Shown here piece after piece: positions 35,151 to 48,100 of a stretch of 64,000 bases of DNA; the stretch's first letter is position 1; each line of letters opens with the position of its first letter. The notes under the pieces are model-generated. The model searched no databases and was not told the DNA's origin. It was given only the letters and a program-made list of their open reading frames with translations. The position numbers and the translations under genes are program-made. The DNA lies in contig OZ038317.1 in NCBI GenBank assembly GCA_964035775.1, positions 6,470,758 through 6,534,757 of the forward strand, written 5' to 3'. This stretch comes from Osedax frankpressi. Its lineage: Eukaryota > Annelida > Polychaeta > Sabellida > Siboglinidae.

Positions 35151-38100
35151 TCACTCAAACATCTTAAACGGCATCTGTTTCATCTCTTTTTGTTTTCGAT
35201 ACAACTTCACAACACGTTCGCGTTCCTTCTCCAGCATATCTCTTTTGGCGAGGCAAGGTTTTACTCCATCCTTGCCGAGTAGCATATTGCAGAGTTTGTA
35301 GGAATTCTTACCGCCCGTCTGCTGGTAGGTGAACACAAGTTATGTAACAGCGGCAGGAGATAAGACGTGCTTAATAAGAATGAGATAAGAATTAGCCTAT
35401 TGTAGTATTTTGTGAACGTAAACGCCAATATATGGGTTACATGTAAATTATGTAATAAAAGAATTTTTTAAACCAGTCCGTTAAGGAATTGGTTGTAATA
35501 CAAATGAACACTATTAAGGTGAGGTCGTGAGGTTGGCAATATTTACATGGTAGACATAGGGATGTATATAGCTACTTACAATGTAACTAGTGATTTATTA
35601 TTGGAATATTGCACAGTTTTTGACCTCCTTATAGTAAATACTTATGGCATGTTTTAATGTATAATTTTTTTGATAATATAAAGAAATATATCATGCCTTG
35701 AACTTTAATATATAATATTTTGATTTTTTTGTGAATAAATTAAACAGTTAGTTAAAAAAAAAGAAGTTAAACCGAATATATATTATCATTTTACACAAAA
35801 CAAAATTAAAAGATTACTTATAAATTTAATAAGTTGTTTCATTTATAATGATCATATGTGAATGAAAATATTTATTCCGAGAAAATGTCCTTTAAAGATT
35901 ATGTACTTTTATTATTATTGATAATTTACATTACTAATATATTAAGTAAAATAAGGTTTATTTGATATTGAGTATACATATATTTTTTTTTTTTGATATT
36001 GAGTATACATATATACACTAGACTAAAATATATATATATATAAGTATAATAAAACTATTCAGCAAATTTGAAATATTGTTATTATTTGTTGGTAACAAAT
36101 GATATTAATTTAATATAATAAGCGAAAGTAGAATATTCAAATTTAGATAATTTAGTTTTTTAAATTTGAAAATCAGTAATATAAATAATATATAATTATA
36201 ATATTACGAGATTGAATATAATCTGAAATTTAACTAAAATATTCTTAATAGATTAATAAATCTTAATATAATATAAAAAAATGACTAAAATATCAAAAAG
36301 ATAATATTTGATGACTGCGACCTAATCTTAATAGCTTATGCAATATCAATATCAAAAAAGATATAATTACATTATGAGAGAGAGCTAGAGTGAATTATTG
36401 ACAATATTGAAGTAATGTTATTGTAATAACATATTTGAAGAAGGAATGTATTCATATTAAAAGGAATAGTTGACAAAAGCTGACATTTGAATGGAAACTT
36501 TTTGTGTAAAAGATGACTTTGTAAAACTCTAATTAATAATAAATATATCATACAGGAAATGTAGATACTGATCAATTATTTGATTTAAATTCTTAATCTT
36601 ATTGTAGTAATATAACATAATATATTCAAGGAGACAATATATTTATGTTATATAATATATCATAATATATTCATGGATATATATTGTATTTAATTGCATA
36701 TATACTTCATATCAAGTAATCAATCTGTAATATAATTTGATATAAAACATTTTTTTAAATTTTGAGGTTATACATGAACTCGAATAACAACGCTTTTAGT
36801 GAGACTGGAAAACCTGGGGAGCTTTCCTCGGTGCAGAGGTCAAAACTGGAGGCCGATGAACGATATCACCAAAGGTCACGGTATCCGCCAGCCGTTCAAA
36901 GCCGTCCTTATTCTTATCCTTGCGATTCACGTCTCGTTCCTTTCTAGCTTCAATCTTCTTTCGATCCTTTCTGATTTATATAATTATAATTATGCAATAT
37001 AGTCTGTATAATTATGCAATATAGTCTGTATAATTATGCAACATAGTCTGTATAATTATGCAATATAGTCTGTATAATTATGCAATATATTCTGTATAAT
37101 TATGCAATATATGTATAATAGGTAGAGTGGAATTCATTCTTCTATAAAAATATTAAATAAAGGACTTCAATGTAATATGATGGTGTTGAGATACAATCAG
37201 TTACTAGAACAAGTCCTACCATCATATTATATTATTTAAGGGATCTATTTCATTATGATTACATTTTGTAGTTTGATGGAATCAAATTTATTAATAACTA
37301 TGAAAATTGATAATAGTCATAATAATTAAATAAAAATAATAATAATTATAATAAAAATTCAAATAATAATAAAATAATAATATTAATAGTTTCAGTGGTG
37401 TTAATAATTAGTAAGTTTACCTTGAACACATGTGTGATTTAGCAAAACTTATGGTTAAGTCCTTGCAGGTTTATACAGATGTATAGGTTTATCTCAAATT
37501 TATAGGTTTATAGAGATTTATAGGTTTATATCAGATTTATAGGTTTATATCAGATTTATAGGTTTATATCAGATTTATAGGTTTATATCAGATTTATAGA
37601 TTTATAGGTTTATCTAAAATGTATAGGTTTATACAGATTTATAGGTTTATATCAGATTTATAGGTTTATATCAGATTTATAGATTTATAGGTTTATCTAA
37701 AATGTATAGGTTTATACAGATTTATAGGTTTATATCAGATTTATAGGTTTATTTCAAATTTATAGGTTTATACCAGATTTATAGGTTTATATCAGATTTA
37801 TAGGTTTCTACAGATTTATAGGTTTATATCAGATTTATAGGTTTATATCAGATTTATAGGTTTATATCAGATTTATAGGTTTATATCAGATTTATAGGTT
37901 TATATCAGATTTATAGGTTTCTACAGATTTATAGGTTTATATCAGATTTATAGGTTTATATCAGATTTATAGGTTTATATCAGATTTATAGGTTTCTACA
38001 GATTTATAGGTTTATATCAGATTTATAGGTTTATACCAGATTTATAGGTTTATATCAGATTTATAGGTTTCTACAGATTTATAGGTTTATATCAGATTTA

Positions 38101-41100
38101 TAGGTTTATATCAGATTTATAGGTTTATATCAGATTTATAGGTTTATATCAGATTTATAGGTTTATATCAGATTTATAGGTTTCTACAGATTTATAGGTT
38201 TATATCAGATTTATAGGTTTCTACAGATTTATAGGTTTATATCAGATTTATAGGTTTATACCAGATTTATAGGTTTATATCAGATTTATAGGTTTATATC
38301 AGATTTATAGGTTTATTCCAGATGTATAGGTTTATATCAGATTTATATCAGATGATGGACTGTACAAGTTTAAAAGCACGGCTTCTTGTTGCAGATATTA
38401 CTTGATCAGAAGTTGAGTATGAAATTACAGGACATCACTTTGGTATAGATATTATGTTTAATTGTTAGTCAGTGTGTAAACTAAGATAGTACCCTGAGAT
38501 AACTACAGCTATGAGATATTATATTCCATTTTATATTTTATAACTTTATTATTTATTAATATTAATCAACATCTATTTTGACTGTAGTTATTTTATTATT
38601 TTTAGGTAGTATTTCTAGTAATTAGTTTTAATTTTTTTTTGACTTGAGTATTAATGTATTGTCAGTGAGTTAAGTTTGTCTTTATGATGTTTTTTAGTAT
38701 ATCTCTAGCTCTATTTTATCAGGAAGAAAGTAAACAGTTGTAATAAAGTTGTAGTTTTATTTATTGATTTAACTAATATTTATTGAATCATGTATATATA
38801 AATAAATGTATCAGAACAGATTTGACGTAAACTTTGTTACACCTATCTAGGTTTGAAAAATAAAATATTAATTTGTTTTAAACTTTTAAATAGGATTTGA
38901 ACCTGTTTCACAGTTGTAATTCTTGTATTGAAATATATTTATGTGATTTTCAAAGTAACAAAGGCATGTTTATTTAAATATACCAACAATATACAAATTG
39001 TAAAGGCAGATCAGTTATTTATTGAAAATAGTTATTAAATCACTATTAAAGTAAAGTTGTTCATTATTTTGTTTTAATTTTATCCACGAAATTATCCACA
39101 CATAGCAGAGTGAAAAGAGTTATAATTTATTTTTTCTATATATTTCTGTATTTATTTCTAAGTGTATGAACATCTGAGATTATATTTTAATATAAACATT
39201 TCAACACACAAACTTGTAAATAATAAATAGTTATATATAGAAATCAATTTAAATGTGATAATTAAATAACAAAATAGGTTATCTTTTGATTTGTCTTATT
39301 ATAAAATTAATTAAAGTTTCGAAACTAACTCAATTTTTTTCTTGGATTTACGTTTCTTCTTTAGTTTCAGTTGGCCATTTTCTTGTTCCTCGTAAGATAC
39401 CTGATATTAGAGTTAAGTGTAACGATTGATATCAAAAATGTTTGTAATATTTGTTTAACTGTTAACTTAATTTCAACTAATATTAGATGCAGTTTTACAT
39501 TTTGTGAAATAATAACAATGCATAGACAATGATTAATATGTAATTAATTTAAAATTAAAATAAAATACTAATTGTTACAAATATAAAAATGATAAATATC
39601 CGTATAACATTTGTTGTCATGATACTATATAGTATATAGTAGATACTATACACTATATACTAAACAATATATTAATATACAATTTAATGGATTGAAAGCA
39701 TTTGCTAGTCATTACTTTAACGGTCTAAAGGTCTTCATAATATTATAATATTTGTAACTGTTGATGAATAGGGTTTTTAGAAAAATCAAATTCAATAATA
39801 TAAAATATAAATATACAAAGGTACCTACAAACAGCAGCTGAATATATTACATTGAATAGGATACACTACAAATTAGATATAAACAACAGCCATACTGCAT
39901 GGAGTAAAGGGAACATCCGGAGTAGGGGGCGAACCTTGAACTTGGTCTCCATTTGCGTGCGGTTGATAACGGCGGCGGACTCTCGGTCGATGCGGTTGAT
40001 GAAGCGCGACTCCTTTTCGCCGGTCCGCTGTTGGAACGTCGGCACCCGCCTCAACTGCTTGACGCAGCCGCGGGTATCCGCAGCCATTGGACGCCTCGAC
40101 TCTTCGACGAGCGCTGTCCGACCGAATGTTTGGTACGGGAGACGTTAGCGATTGAATTGCGCGGCTACTCAATTCGAAATCAACAACATAGATATTCGAC
40201 GTGAAATCGAACATAATTCAAGTACAGCGTTCGCAAACGCAGTATAAATAGTATTTATTAAATACTAATATAAACGTAATCTAAATATATATAAACAATA
40301 CACTTAATTGATATATATAAATTATAGTTTAAGATAAGACAGTAAATTTGTCATTATATTATATAAATATATTGACATAATTTTGATATTAATCAGAAAT
40401 ATATATAATTTTCATTGTTTAATATATTTAAAATTTTGTAGTTAATATTATATTAAATGGTTTATTGAGAATTTTACATATTTATTTCACTAAAAGTATA
40501 ATTTACAATTTTAAATTATTTGTTTTGAAGACCTAAATATGTCATATTTTATAATTGATATAAAATAAATTAATTAATTGTTTAGTTAATATATTAGAAG
40601 TTTTCTATGTAAATTGTAATATAAGATATTTTAATATTTTTAAATTTTATATTGCAGTATTTAAATCGACTAGACTAGAATTGCAATTCATACTAATAAT
40701 ATAACATAGTAACTAATTTAATCAAACAGGAATGTACTCATTAATTTTTATTTAGTAACCAAATTTATTTTTGTCTTTCTTGGCGGATTTCATTGTTTCT
40801 TTCAAGCGAACGAGCTCGATAAACGATTTGGGTAAATGCTGTTCTTCATTCTTTGAAGGTGGCTGATTCTTTTTATCACCTCCGTGCCGACTATTAGTAG
40901 AACGAAGGAATTGCATAAGTATATAACCAGATAAATTTCATAATGAAATAATATAATAATATAGTCAATATTTAAACTTCATCTATTTTCGTATCGAAAT
41001 TAATTGCTGTGCCCCATATCAATTTATTATAAATTCTATCTAAAAGTTATGGGTATAAAATAAATTGATATCAGATGAACACATATAATTCAGTGAAAAT

Positions 41101-42329
41101 AATGATGTCTTATATTAGATTTCATGTTTTTACATATTCAATAAGAACGAAAATAAATGAATTAATCTTATATATGAATTACATAAGTGTTAAATAAAAA
41201 GATATCAGGGCATGTTTAATGTAATCTATATTTAATATATATTAATCATAAACTTGTATATTTTACTCAGTAGACACGTGCTTTCTAATGTTAATACCAT
41301 GTGTAATTGTTTTAGGGGTCTCAAAATGACAAGGATATGCGAAGGAGGATTTTTATTATATAATATATACAGAAAATGAATTCTTATTGATATACTTGAA
41401 AGAATTTACTCAGGATCGATCACGATACTTGCATTGTTCTACACCAGTAACTATCCGAACTCAAAGAATATGACGGGTACGTAAATGTAATGGTTGTACA
41501 AATTTGTGGTTAATTTGCAGCATATAATATCGCAACTATTATACTCTGAAATATACTATTGAGATATAAGTTTTACCTAATGATATATAAAGACAAGGCT
41601 ATTGATTAATAGCTGTACAGTCAAAAGATGTCTAATAAGACTATCCCAAACTCTATATTGTTTAAAACACGTACCCAACCACGATGATGGTTAGTACCTG
41701 TTTTGAACATATCTTAGACTTAAAACCAGACACAAAACACTAGCATTTAGCAATGTTGGTTAGAGATTTGGTAATACTTATTTTTTCTATTATCAGACAT
41801 TACACATGAACATTATATTATTATACAGCGCAATATAATAGATTTAGCAACCAATTATTTAATGTTAAAATTATAATTCAAATATTGATAAAACGATGTA
41901 ACATGAATACAGTTAAACTAGACTAATATTAGCATATTAGCAAATCAAACGATTCCAATGCATTTACACAAAAATAATTCACAAAGAAAGCTATTAGACA
42001 TATTGATCACAAAAATTGTCTAGTTATAGAAAATATAGCTACTCCCAAGATAAATTAAATTGAAATATTAACTTAATCCAAATTAAAATAAATATCATTA
42101 GAATATTGAATTAATGATTAATTGAATCATTAAATATCATTATAATATTGAATTAATGATTAAATTATTAAAATTTAATCATTAAATAAAATTGAATAAT
42201 TAAGATATTTGTTTTTAAAAACTTTAATAATGCTTCTTTTCTTTCGCCTTTATAAAATGGATCAATTGCTTTTAATTTTTTATGTTTAGAACTTCTAGGT
42301 GGTTTATTCATTCGTCTTTTTCTATCCAT
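35151..42329 (-). CDS. CCDC137: CCDC137 orthologue, six exons
   Basis: Six minus-strand exons join in phase: 42329-42223, 40890-40760, 40113-39935, 39400-39330, 36970-36814 and 35318-35151 (TGA), 270 residues against about 289 in human. Order of parts: basic start MDRKRRMNKPPRSSKHKKLK then AIDPFYKG; KNQPPSKNEEQHLPKSF; VPTFQQRTGEKESRFINRID (family VPxFKQR...YIxRMEQE); a Lys-rich stretch KLKKKRKSKKK; DTVTFGDIVHRPPVLTSAPR (family DTVKFGEVVxQPPxLTARPR, the most diagnostic block); and CLAKRDMLEKERERVVKLYR (family SLARQRIVEEERERAVQAYR). The protein is nucleolar in interphase and coats mitotic chromosomes in vertebrates. Exon 3 is strikingly GC-rich while exons 1 and 2 are A+T-rich. It is head-to-head with DDRGK1. 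All five donors begin GTT. Confidence 0.9.
36978..37112. repeat. 22-bp tandem repeat in a CCDC137 intron
   Basis: About six copies of TATAATTATGCAATATAGTC type immediately upstream (in gene sense) of exon 5. An inverted pair AATATGATGGT / ACCATCATATT follows at 37176 and 37217. Confidence 0.9.
37470..38350. repeat. 19-bp minisatellite in a CCDC137 intron
   Basis: About 46 copies of TTATAGGTTTATATCAGAT with variants in which ATATC is replaced by CTAC, TACC or TCTAAAATG. The variant types recur in blocks, indicating higher-order amplification. It lies in the intron between exons 4 and 5. Confidence 0.95.
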
Positions 42330-42927
42330 AATAAATGTGTTTAATTACAACGATATTATAATATTACAAAAAATATTTTTTGCTTGTAAATAAAATTTAA
42401 ATTAATTCTTAGTTAATGAAAATATAATATAAATATAGAATATGATCATAGATATGTATATATTCCTAGACAAATCCGATAGATTTAATAATAAAGTAAT
42501 ATGAATAGAGCCAATCAAGTTAGTGAGATCTAGACAAACAATACATAAAAATATATTTGTTGGATATTTCGAGGATGAATATATGTTTTTTTTAAAATTC
42601 AATGTCCACTAAAAACATTTTTTTATAAAATCTATTATTATAAATAACAATTAATTGATATATTAGGTAATTGGAATTCATAACCCATGTATGTAACAGC
42701 ATTGAAGTAACATTAAGAGGGTAGCATATGTATTTAACTATTTATATATTAAATCGTTAATCTCGGCAATGATGTTTTGAATTGTACTGAGACAATATTT
42801 TCATACTAGAATTAGTAGATTCTAGAAATTTGTAAAGTTTCATAATCAGTTATATTTCATGATATGGTATATATAATAGAAAATAGAAATATATGGTACT
42901 TAGGAAGACTGAGTTTTATAAGGATTT
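42330..42927. other. intergenic, upstream of CCDC137
   Basis: A+T-rich DNA between the CCDC137 start and the decayed DDRGK1 exon-1 copy. The short minus-strand frame at 42402-42602 is hydrophobic and shows no family. It must contain the CCDC137 promoter, but I see no specific motif. Confidence 0.4.
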
Positions 42928-43490
42928 ATATATATTTATGGTTTAATATTTGGTTAAGTCATTCAGTGATATTATTTCCATTTCTAGACTATAGGTGGCG
43001 AAAATAAACTCCTCGTGAACTATATTTACAAATTATTTACAATTTCAAATAATCGCTCGTATGTGTAGTACTATATAATATTATACACATGTTCTACATC
43101 TTTATATATTATGTATATTTTAATTCTTTAAAATGGATTTATTTATATTTTTAAGTATTGTTACTTGTAATTTGTTTATTTATTTCTTCGAGGTACAAAA
43201 AGCCAACTGTAAAGGTTTATATTTAATTATCGCGATATTATTTTTGGAAAACAAATAAATTGTTTTAAATACCATATAGAATAAATTTCTATTATAATGT
43301 ATTCATTTATTTAGTTTCTATTTTAATTTATATCTTTAATAGTTATATTAAATCATAAACTATATAATAAATATTTTCAAAATGGCTATTATCGTAATTT
43401 CGAGCATGATAAATACACGCAATGAATTAAATTAGATCAAGTTACAAATGACTTAATCCTATCTTACTTAGATATATATATATATAATTT
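42928..43490 (+). pseudogene. decayed copy of the DDRGK1 first-exon region
   Basis: The block matches 45000-45510 along its length: the 5' leader with TTTCTAGACTATAGGTGG, the first exon and the following intron start (AATTTCGAGCATGATAAATA). The copy has an ATG at 43133 (MDLFIFLSIV) but lacks about ten bases found in the intact exon within the membrane segment, so the rest is read out of frame (CKLFIYFF-like). It cannot encode the DDRGK1 anchor. More diverged than the 57.9-kb copy, so an older duplication. Confidence 0.8.
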
Positions 43491-45050
43491 ATTATACATT
43501 ATACCAAATAAAATCAAATTTAATTATCTGATGTTCTATATGTAAATCAGATAAATATCGATAAACATTAAAATTAAAAAACTTGATTGTTTAAAAATAG
43601 CTCATATCAATAATAACTGATTCTTTATCGTATTTGATTTATAATATTAAAGTACCCGTTATACTCGAGTATTGTTTTGATATTATATAATATAAAATAC
43701 CTTAATACTATTTTAAATAAATCTGCAATGTAATTTTAATGTTTCATCAAAATATAAATGAAAAAATTGCGTAGGTTTGGCATATTCTCGGTGATGCTGG
43801 GCGATATTACCGCATGTAAATGTAATATATTATTACCTTTTACACATTATAATTTACAGGAGTACTGATATGGTATATTTATAAAAAATAGTAAATTTCA
43901 TTTTGGTGGGAAATTTTTATACATTTTTTTTTATTATATAAAATAATAATTTATAAAATAATAATTCACTCTAAAATTTCTATTAATTTTCTATTATATG
44001 TTAAAATTTCAGCTTTTAAAATTGAATAAAAAATTTATATAAAGTATTTTAAAAAGTCTAATCTCAGAACATAGTATTGATTATTTATGTAAATTTCATT
44101 AATTCAATTAAATGTTATATTTGGTTAACTTAAAGTTTAACAATTTTTATAATATTAAAACAAAATTAAAGTTTAAAATACAATGTTTATATTTTATTAA
44201 AAGGTCAAGGGTTATGTTTACTTTTCCTGTTATTGCATTGTTTATAAAAGTAGAAGTTAGTAAGAGATAGTAAAAAGATCATATAATTTTAAATAAACTT
44301 AAATGTAACTTAAATGTAATTTTATCAGTATTTTGAATTTGTAGACTAACAATCCGATATCTTTTTAGTTTACGGTTCGTTTTCTATAATATTTTCATTG
44401 AATGTTTAATATAATTATACTTAAAATAATTATTTTCAACATTTTTAGAATTGTTTTTAAAATATTTTATAACAGATTTATAACATTGAAAATTTGTTGA
44501 AAAACATGTTTAAATTTTGTTCACAAATATGTTTGACTATATGATATTTTTGCAAAATTTTAAACACAATATTTGTAGATTTGGGTTTCCTTATTACAAT
44601 TAATTTCGTAGAAATCCCATATATATTCAATTAGATAACATAATTGGCGTAATATTACATCCCTGTTCTTTTACATTGGATCAATTCTACCCACATACCC
44701 TTAACATAATATAATTATTGATTGTGAAACAGTTTGAAATATTTTATCTAAATATTAGAATGTCAAGTTATATACACCCATAACGTCTATTGGCCTGCCC
44801 ACTCATTCATTTGTATAATTTTAGATTTATTAAATATTGTTAAAAAAATTATTTAGAAATGATATACAGTTGTAATACTAGTTATATATTGGTAATGTGA
44901 CATTTTAAAATAATTGTATTATAAATATATACAATAAACTCATATTGTGTCACGTGAAACGATCCACTTAGCACCGTAACCCATATGACAAAGGATCTAT
45001 ATATATTTAAGGTTCAATCTTTGGTTAAGTTATTCAGTGATATTAATTCC
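43491..45050. other. AT-rich spacer between the two exon-1 copies
   Basis: No genes recognised. A CACGTG E-box at 44951-44956 lies about 220 bp upstream of the DDRGK1 start codon and is the best candidate promoter element of that gene. Confidence 0.4.
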
Positions 45051-45171
45051 ATTTCTAGACTATAGGTGGTGAAAATAAACTACTCGTGAACTATATTTAC
45101 AATTTCAAACAATTGTTTACATATACATATTTCTACTACTTTATATATTTTATATAGTTTAATTCTTTAAA

Positions 45172-48100
45172 ATGGATTTGGTAATATTGTTAAGTGTTGT
45201 AGCTTTAATACTTGTAATTTGTTTATTTATTTCTTCAAGGTACAAAAAGCCAACTGTAAAAGGTTTATATTTAATCATCGCGATATTATTTTTTATAAAA
45301 CTAACACAATGTTTATATACTATATCGAATCATATATTATAAATTTCTATTATAATTTATTTATATAATAATTATATCATATTAAATCATTAACTTTATA
45401 ATAAATATTCAAAAAAATGGCTATTATCGTAATTTCGAGCATGATAAATACGCGCCATAAATGGACCAAGTTATAACTGACTTGTTCCTATATTATATAT
45501 AATATATATATATATATATAAATATATATATATATTCTGAATTGATGTTATATTTACAATATATATAGTATTAATATATATCATGTAAGTAATTCATAGT
45601 GATATGTAGGTAAATCATTATTAGTATGTTTTAGTAATAATGTTATATTATTGTTACAAGCGCAAGACATTACGAATGCAATCAATAATTAAACTATTAA
45701 TTAATGTATTAATCAATGTATTAATCAATTGTATAAATTTATATATATTACAAATTCACAATATAACTATATCTAACTATATATATGGAGCTTTATATTT
45801 TTAACAATAATAATTATTATTTATGCTATTGTTATTTTTAAAAAATATGCTTTAATACGCAGTAGAGAAAAAAACCCGTCAGCCTATAGCTAGAGATGAA
45901 AATGTCCCAAGAATTCGCAGGAGGAATAGAATGGTGGCTAGAAATATAAATGGTTTTATTATATATTCTGTTTACTAGTTGAATTGTAATCTGAATATAC
46001 TTTTGAAATATAATTAATTAAATTTTAGATACAATTAACTAATAAATAAATGAGTGAATTAGTGATTTATAAAGAGATTTTTATTTCATAACAAATTAAG
46101 ATGACAATGATGATGATGATGAAGATGCAGAGAATGACATTTTTGATAGTATTGCACAGCCTGAAGGTAAAATTGGAGCTAAGAAACTAAGAAAACTTGA
46201 AGATAAAGCTGAAAAAAAAGCTCGGCGTGAGGTATTATTTAATATTATATCAGAATTTATATATATAATCTAGATAGTGTTTAATAAAGTTTTCTTTCAT
46301 ATAATGTGATATCTATCAACCAGTAAACTATGGTTGTAGTAAACTTAAATGATACGACTAAATAAAATTAATTTTCGATAAGCTATATAACAATTGTGTA
46401 ATTTAAAACATGTTTACTATAAGGCAGTTAGTCAATAGTATGGTTCTATAGCGGCACTAGAAATGTAGTCATATAATAAAGTTATACATTATTGTATGAC
46501 TACATTTCTAGTCCTGCTATAGAACCATATTATTGACTAACTTATAGTAAACAGATTTTAAATTACACATTAAAGTAATAATACAGTTCTGACTCATTAA
46601 TTTGTCAATAGAATATTTGTTAATATTATAAAAATTCAGAAAGAACTGGAAGAAAGGGAAGAACGTAAATTAGAAGATCAAAAACAAGTATCAAAACTCA
46701 AGAAACAGAAACAACAGGAAGAAGCTAATTTACTGAAATTGGTTTGTATATATGTATATAATTTTATATTTTGTCATATAATTAGATTTATTAATTATTT
46801 AAATAATTTAATTTCTTAGGAAGAAGAAGAGGAAACAATAAGATTAGAGAAAGAGCGGAAAGAACATGAAGAATATTTGATCTTGAAAGAGCAGTTTAGT
46901 GTTGATGAAACAGGTGTCATTGAAGTATTTGATGAAGTTAGTTTATATTTGTTTTTGTAGGTTTTTTCTTATATGAATAGTCAACAGTGAACATATTCTT
47001 TTTTTATATGAATACAAATGATAAATTAGGATTAAAAATAAAGTATTAGTATTGAATAATTATCATTGGGTAAAAAAAAATCTATTAAACTGTATTGTAT
47101 TGTTTAAAAAAATAATTGTATATGTATTACATCCTTGAAAGAAAGATTACTGTAATTGAATACAAATTAAACTTTTAGGTTTAATTCAAAATATTGCTTT
47201 TTTAAGTTGTATTAAACAAATTATATTCAATTTAAATATCATAATTTTATTATTAATATTAAAAATCTGTAATTGATATAATGTATTTATTATTCAGGTT
47301 GTAATATTAGCATAATATTTAGTTTAATAATATAAAAACTAAAATATGCATTATTTTTATATTGAAGAAAAAAACTTTTTTTGCATACCTTTTAATAATT
47401 AAATATTAAAATATAAGTAATATATTTTAAATAGTGTATATAATTATTATATTAAAGGCAGGCTCACCTCATTTACATGCAAATAGATATGAGTTTAGAT
47501 ATTACATACAAATATTAACACTATTTGATTAATTACATATTTTTATATAATAATATTGTAAATATAGATTATTTCTAAATCGAAAAAATCTATTTTTGTG
47601 TTATAATTAGAATACTTATTTTTCATACAATCACTATGTTAAATATTGGATAGAATAATAGGTTTAAATATACTGAATATAATATGGAACATTTTAAGAC
47701 AATCTAAAAAGTAGGTCAAAAGTTGTCACCCATCTATAATGGAAATCAATATTTTGTATAATTCAAAGCTAAAGATTTATTTATAAATGTTATGAAATAA
47801 ATACAAAATTATTAATATGTATGGTTATTATTATTTTATTATATCTACATTATTGTGAAACTGAGCTATAGTCTACAGTCTTCCTCGCAATCTTCCGCAC
47901 CCTTTCAGATTTTTTCTCTTCAGGCACCAGCTATCCGTTTTCTGCTGACTTCATCTTTATGCTTTGTCTTTAGATAAACTCCAAGCTTCCGGGAGAACAG
48001 TTCCTCATAAGCTACTTGGCCATAGTTGAAGGTAGAAATAGCATTTGCTACTGCACATTTCAATGTAGATAAGCAGACAAATTGTTCTTTGGGACATAAT

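Noticed and set aside
36762-37002. Plus-strand frames of 61 and 67 codons
   Set aside because: Antisense to CCDC137 exon 5, which carries the diagnostic family block.
39852-40214. Four overlapping frames on both strands, one starting MAADTRGC
   Set aside because: Only the minus frame in phase with CCDC137 exon 3 is real; its ATG at 40087 is internal, not a start.
41391-41460. FTQDRSRYLHCSTPVTIRTQ reading frame in CCDC137 intron 1
   Set aside because: Coding-like for about 22 codons, then a stop; too short and no family or splice partner.
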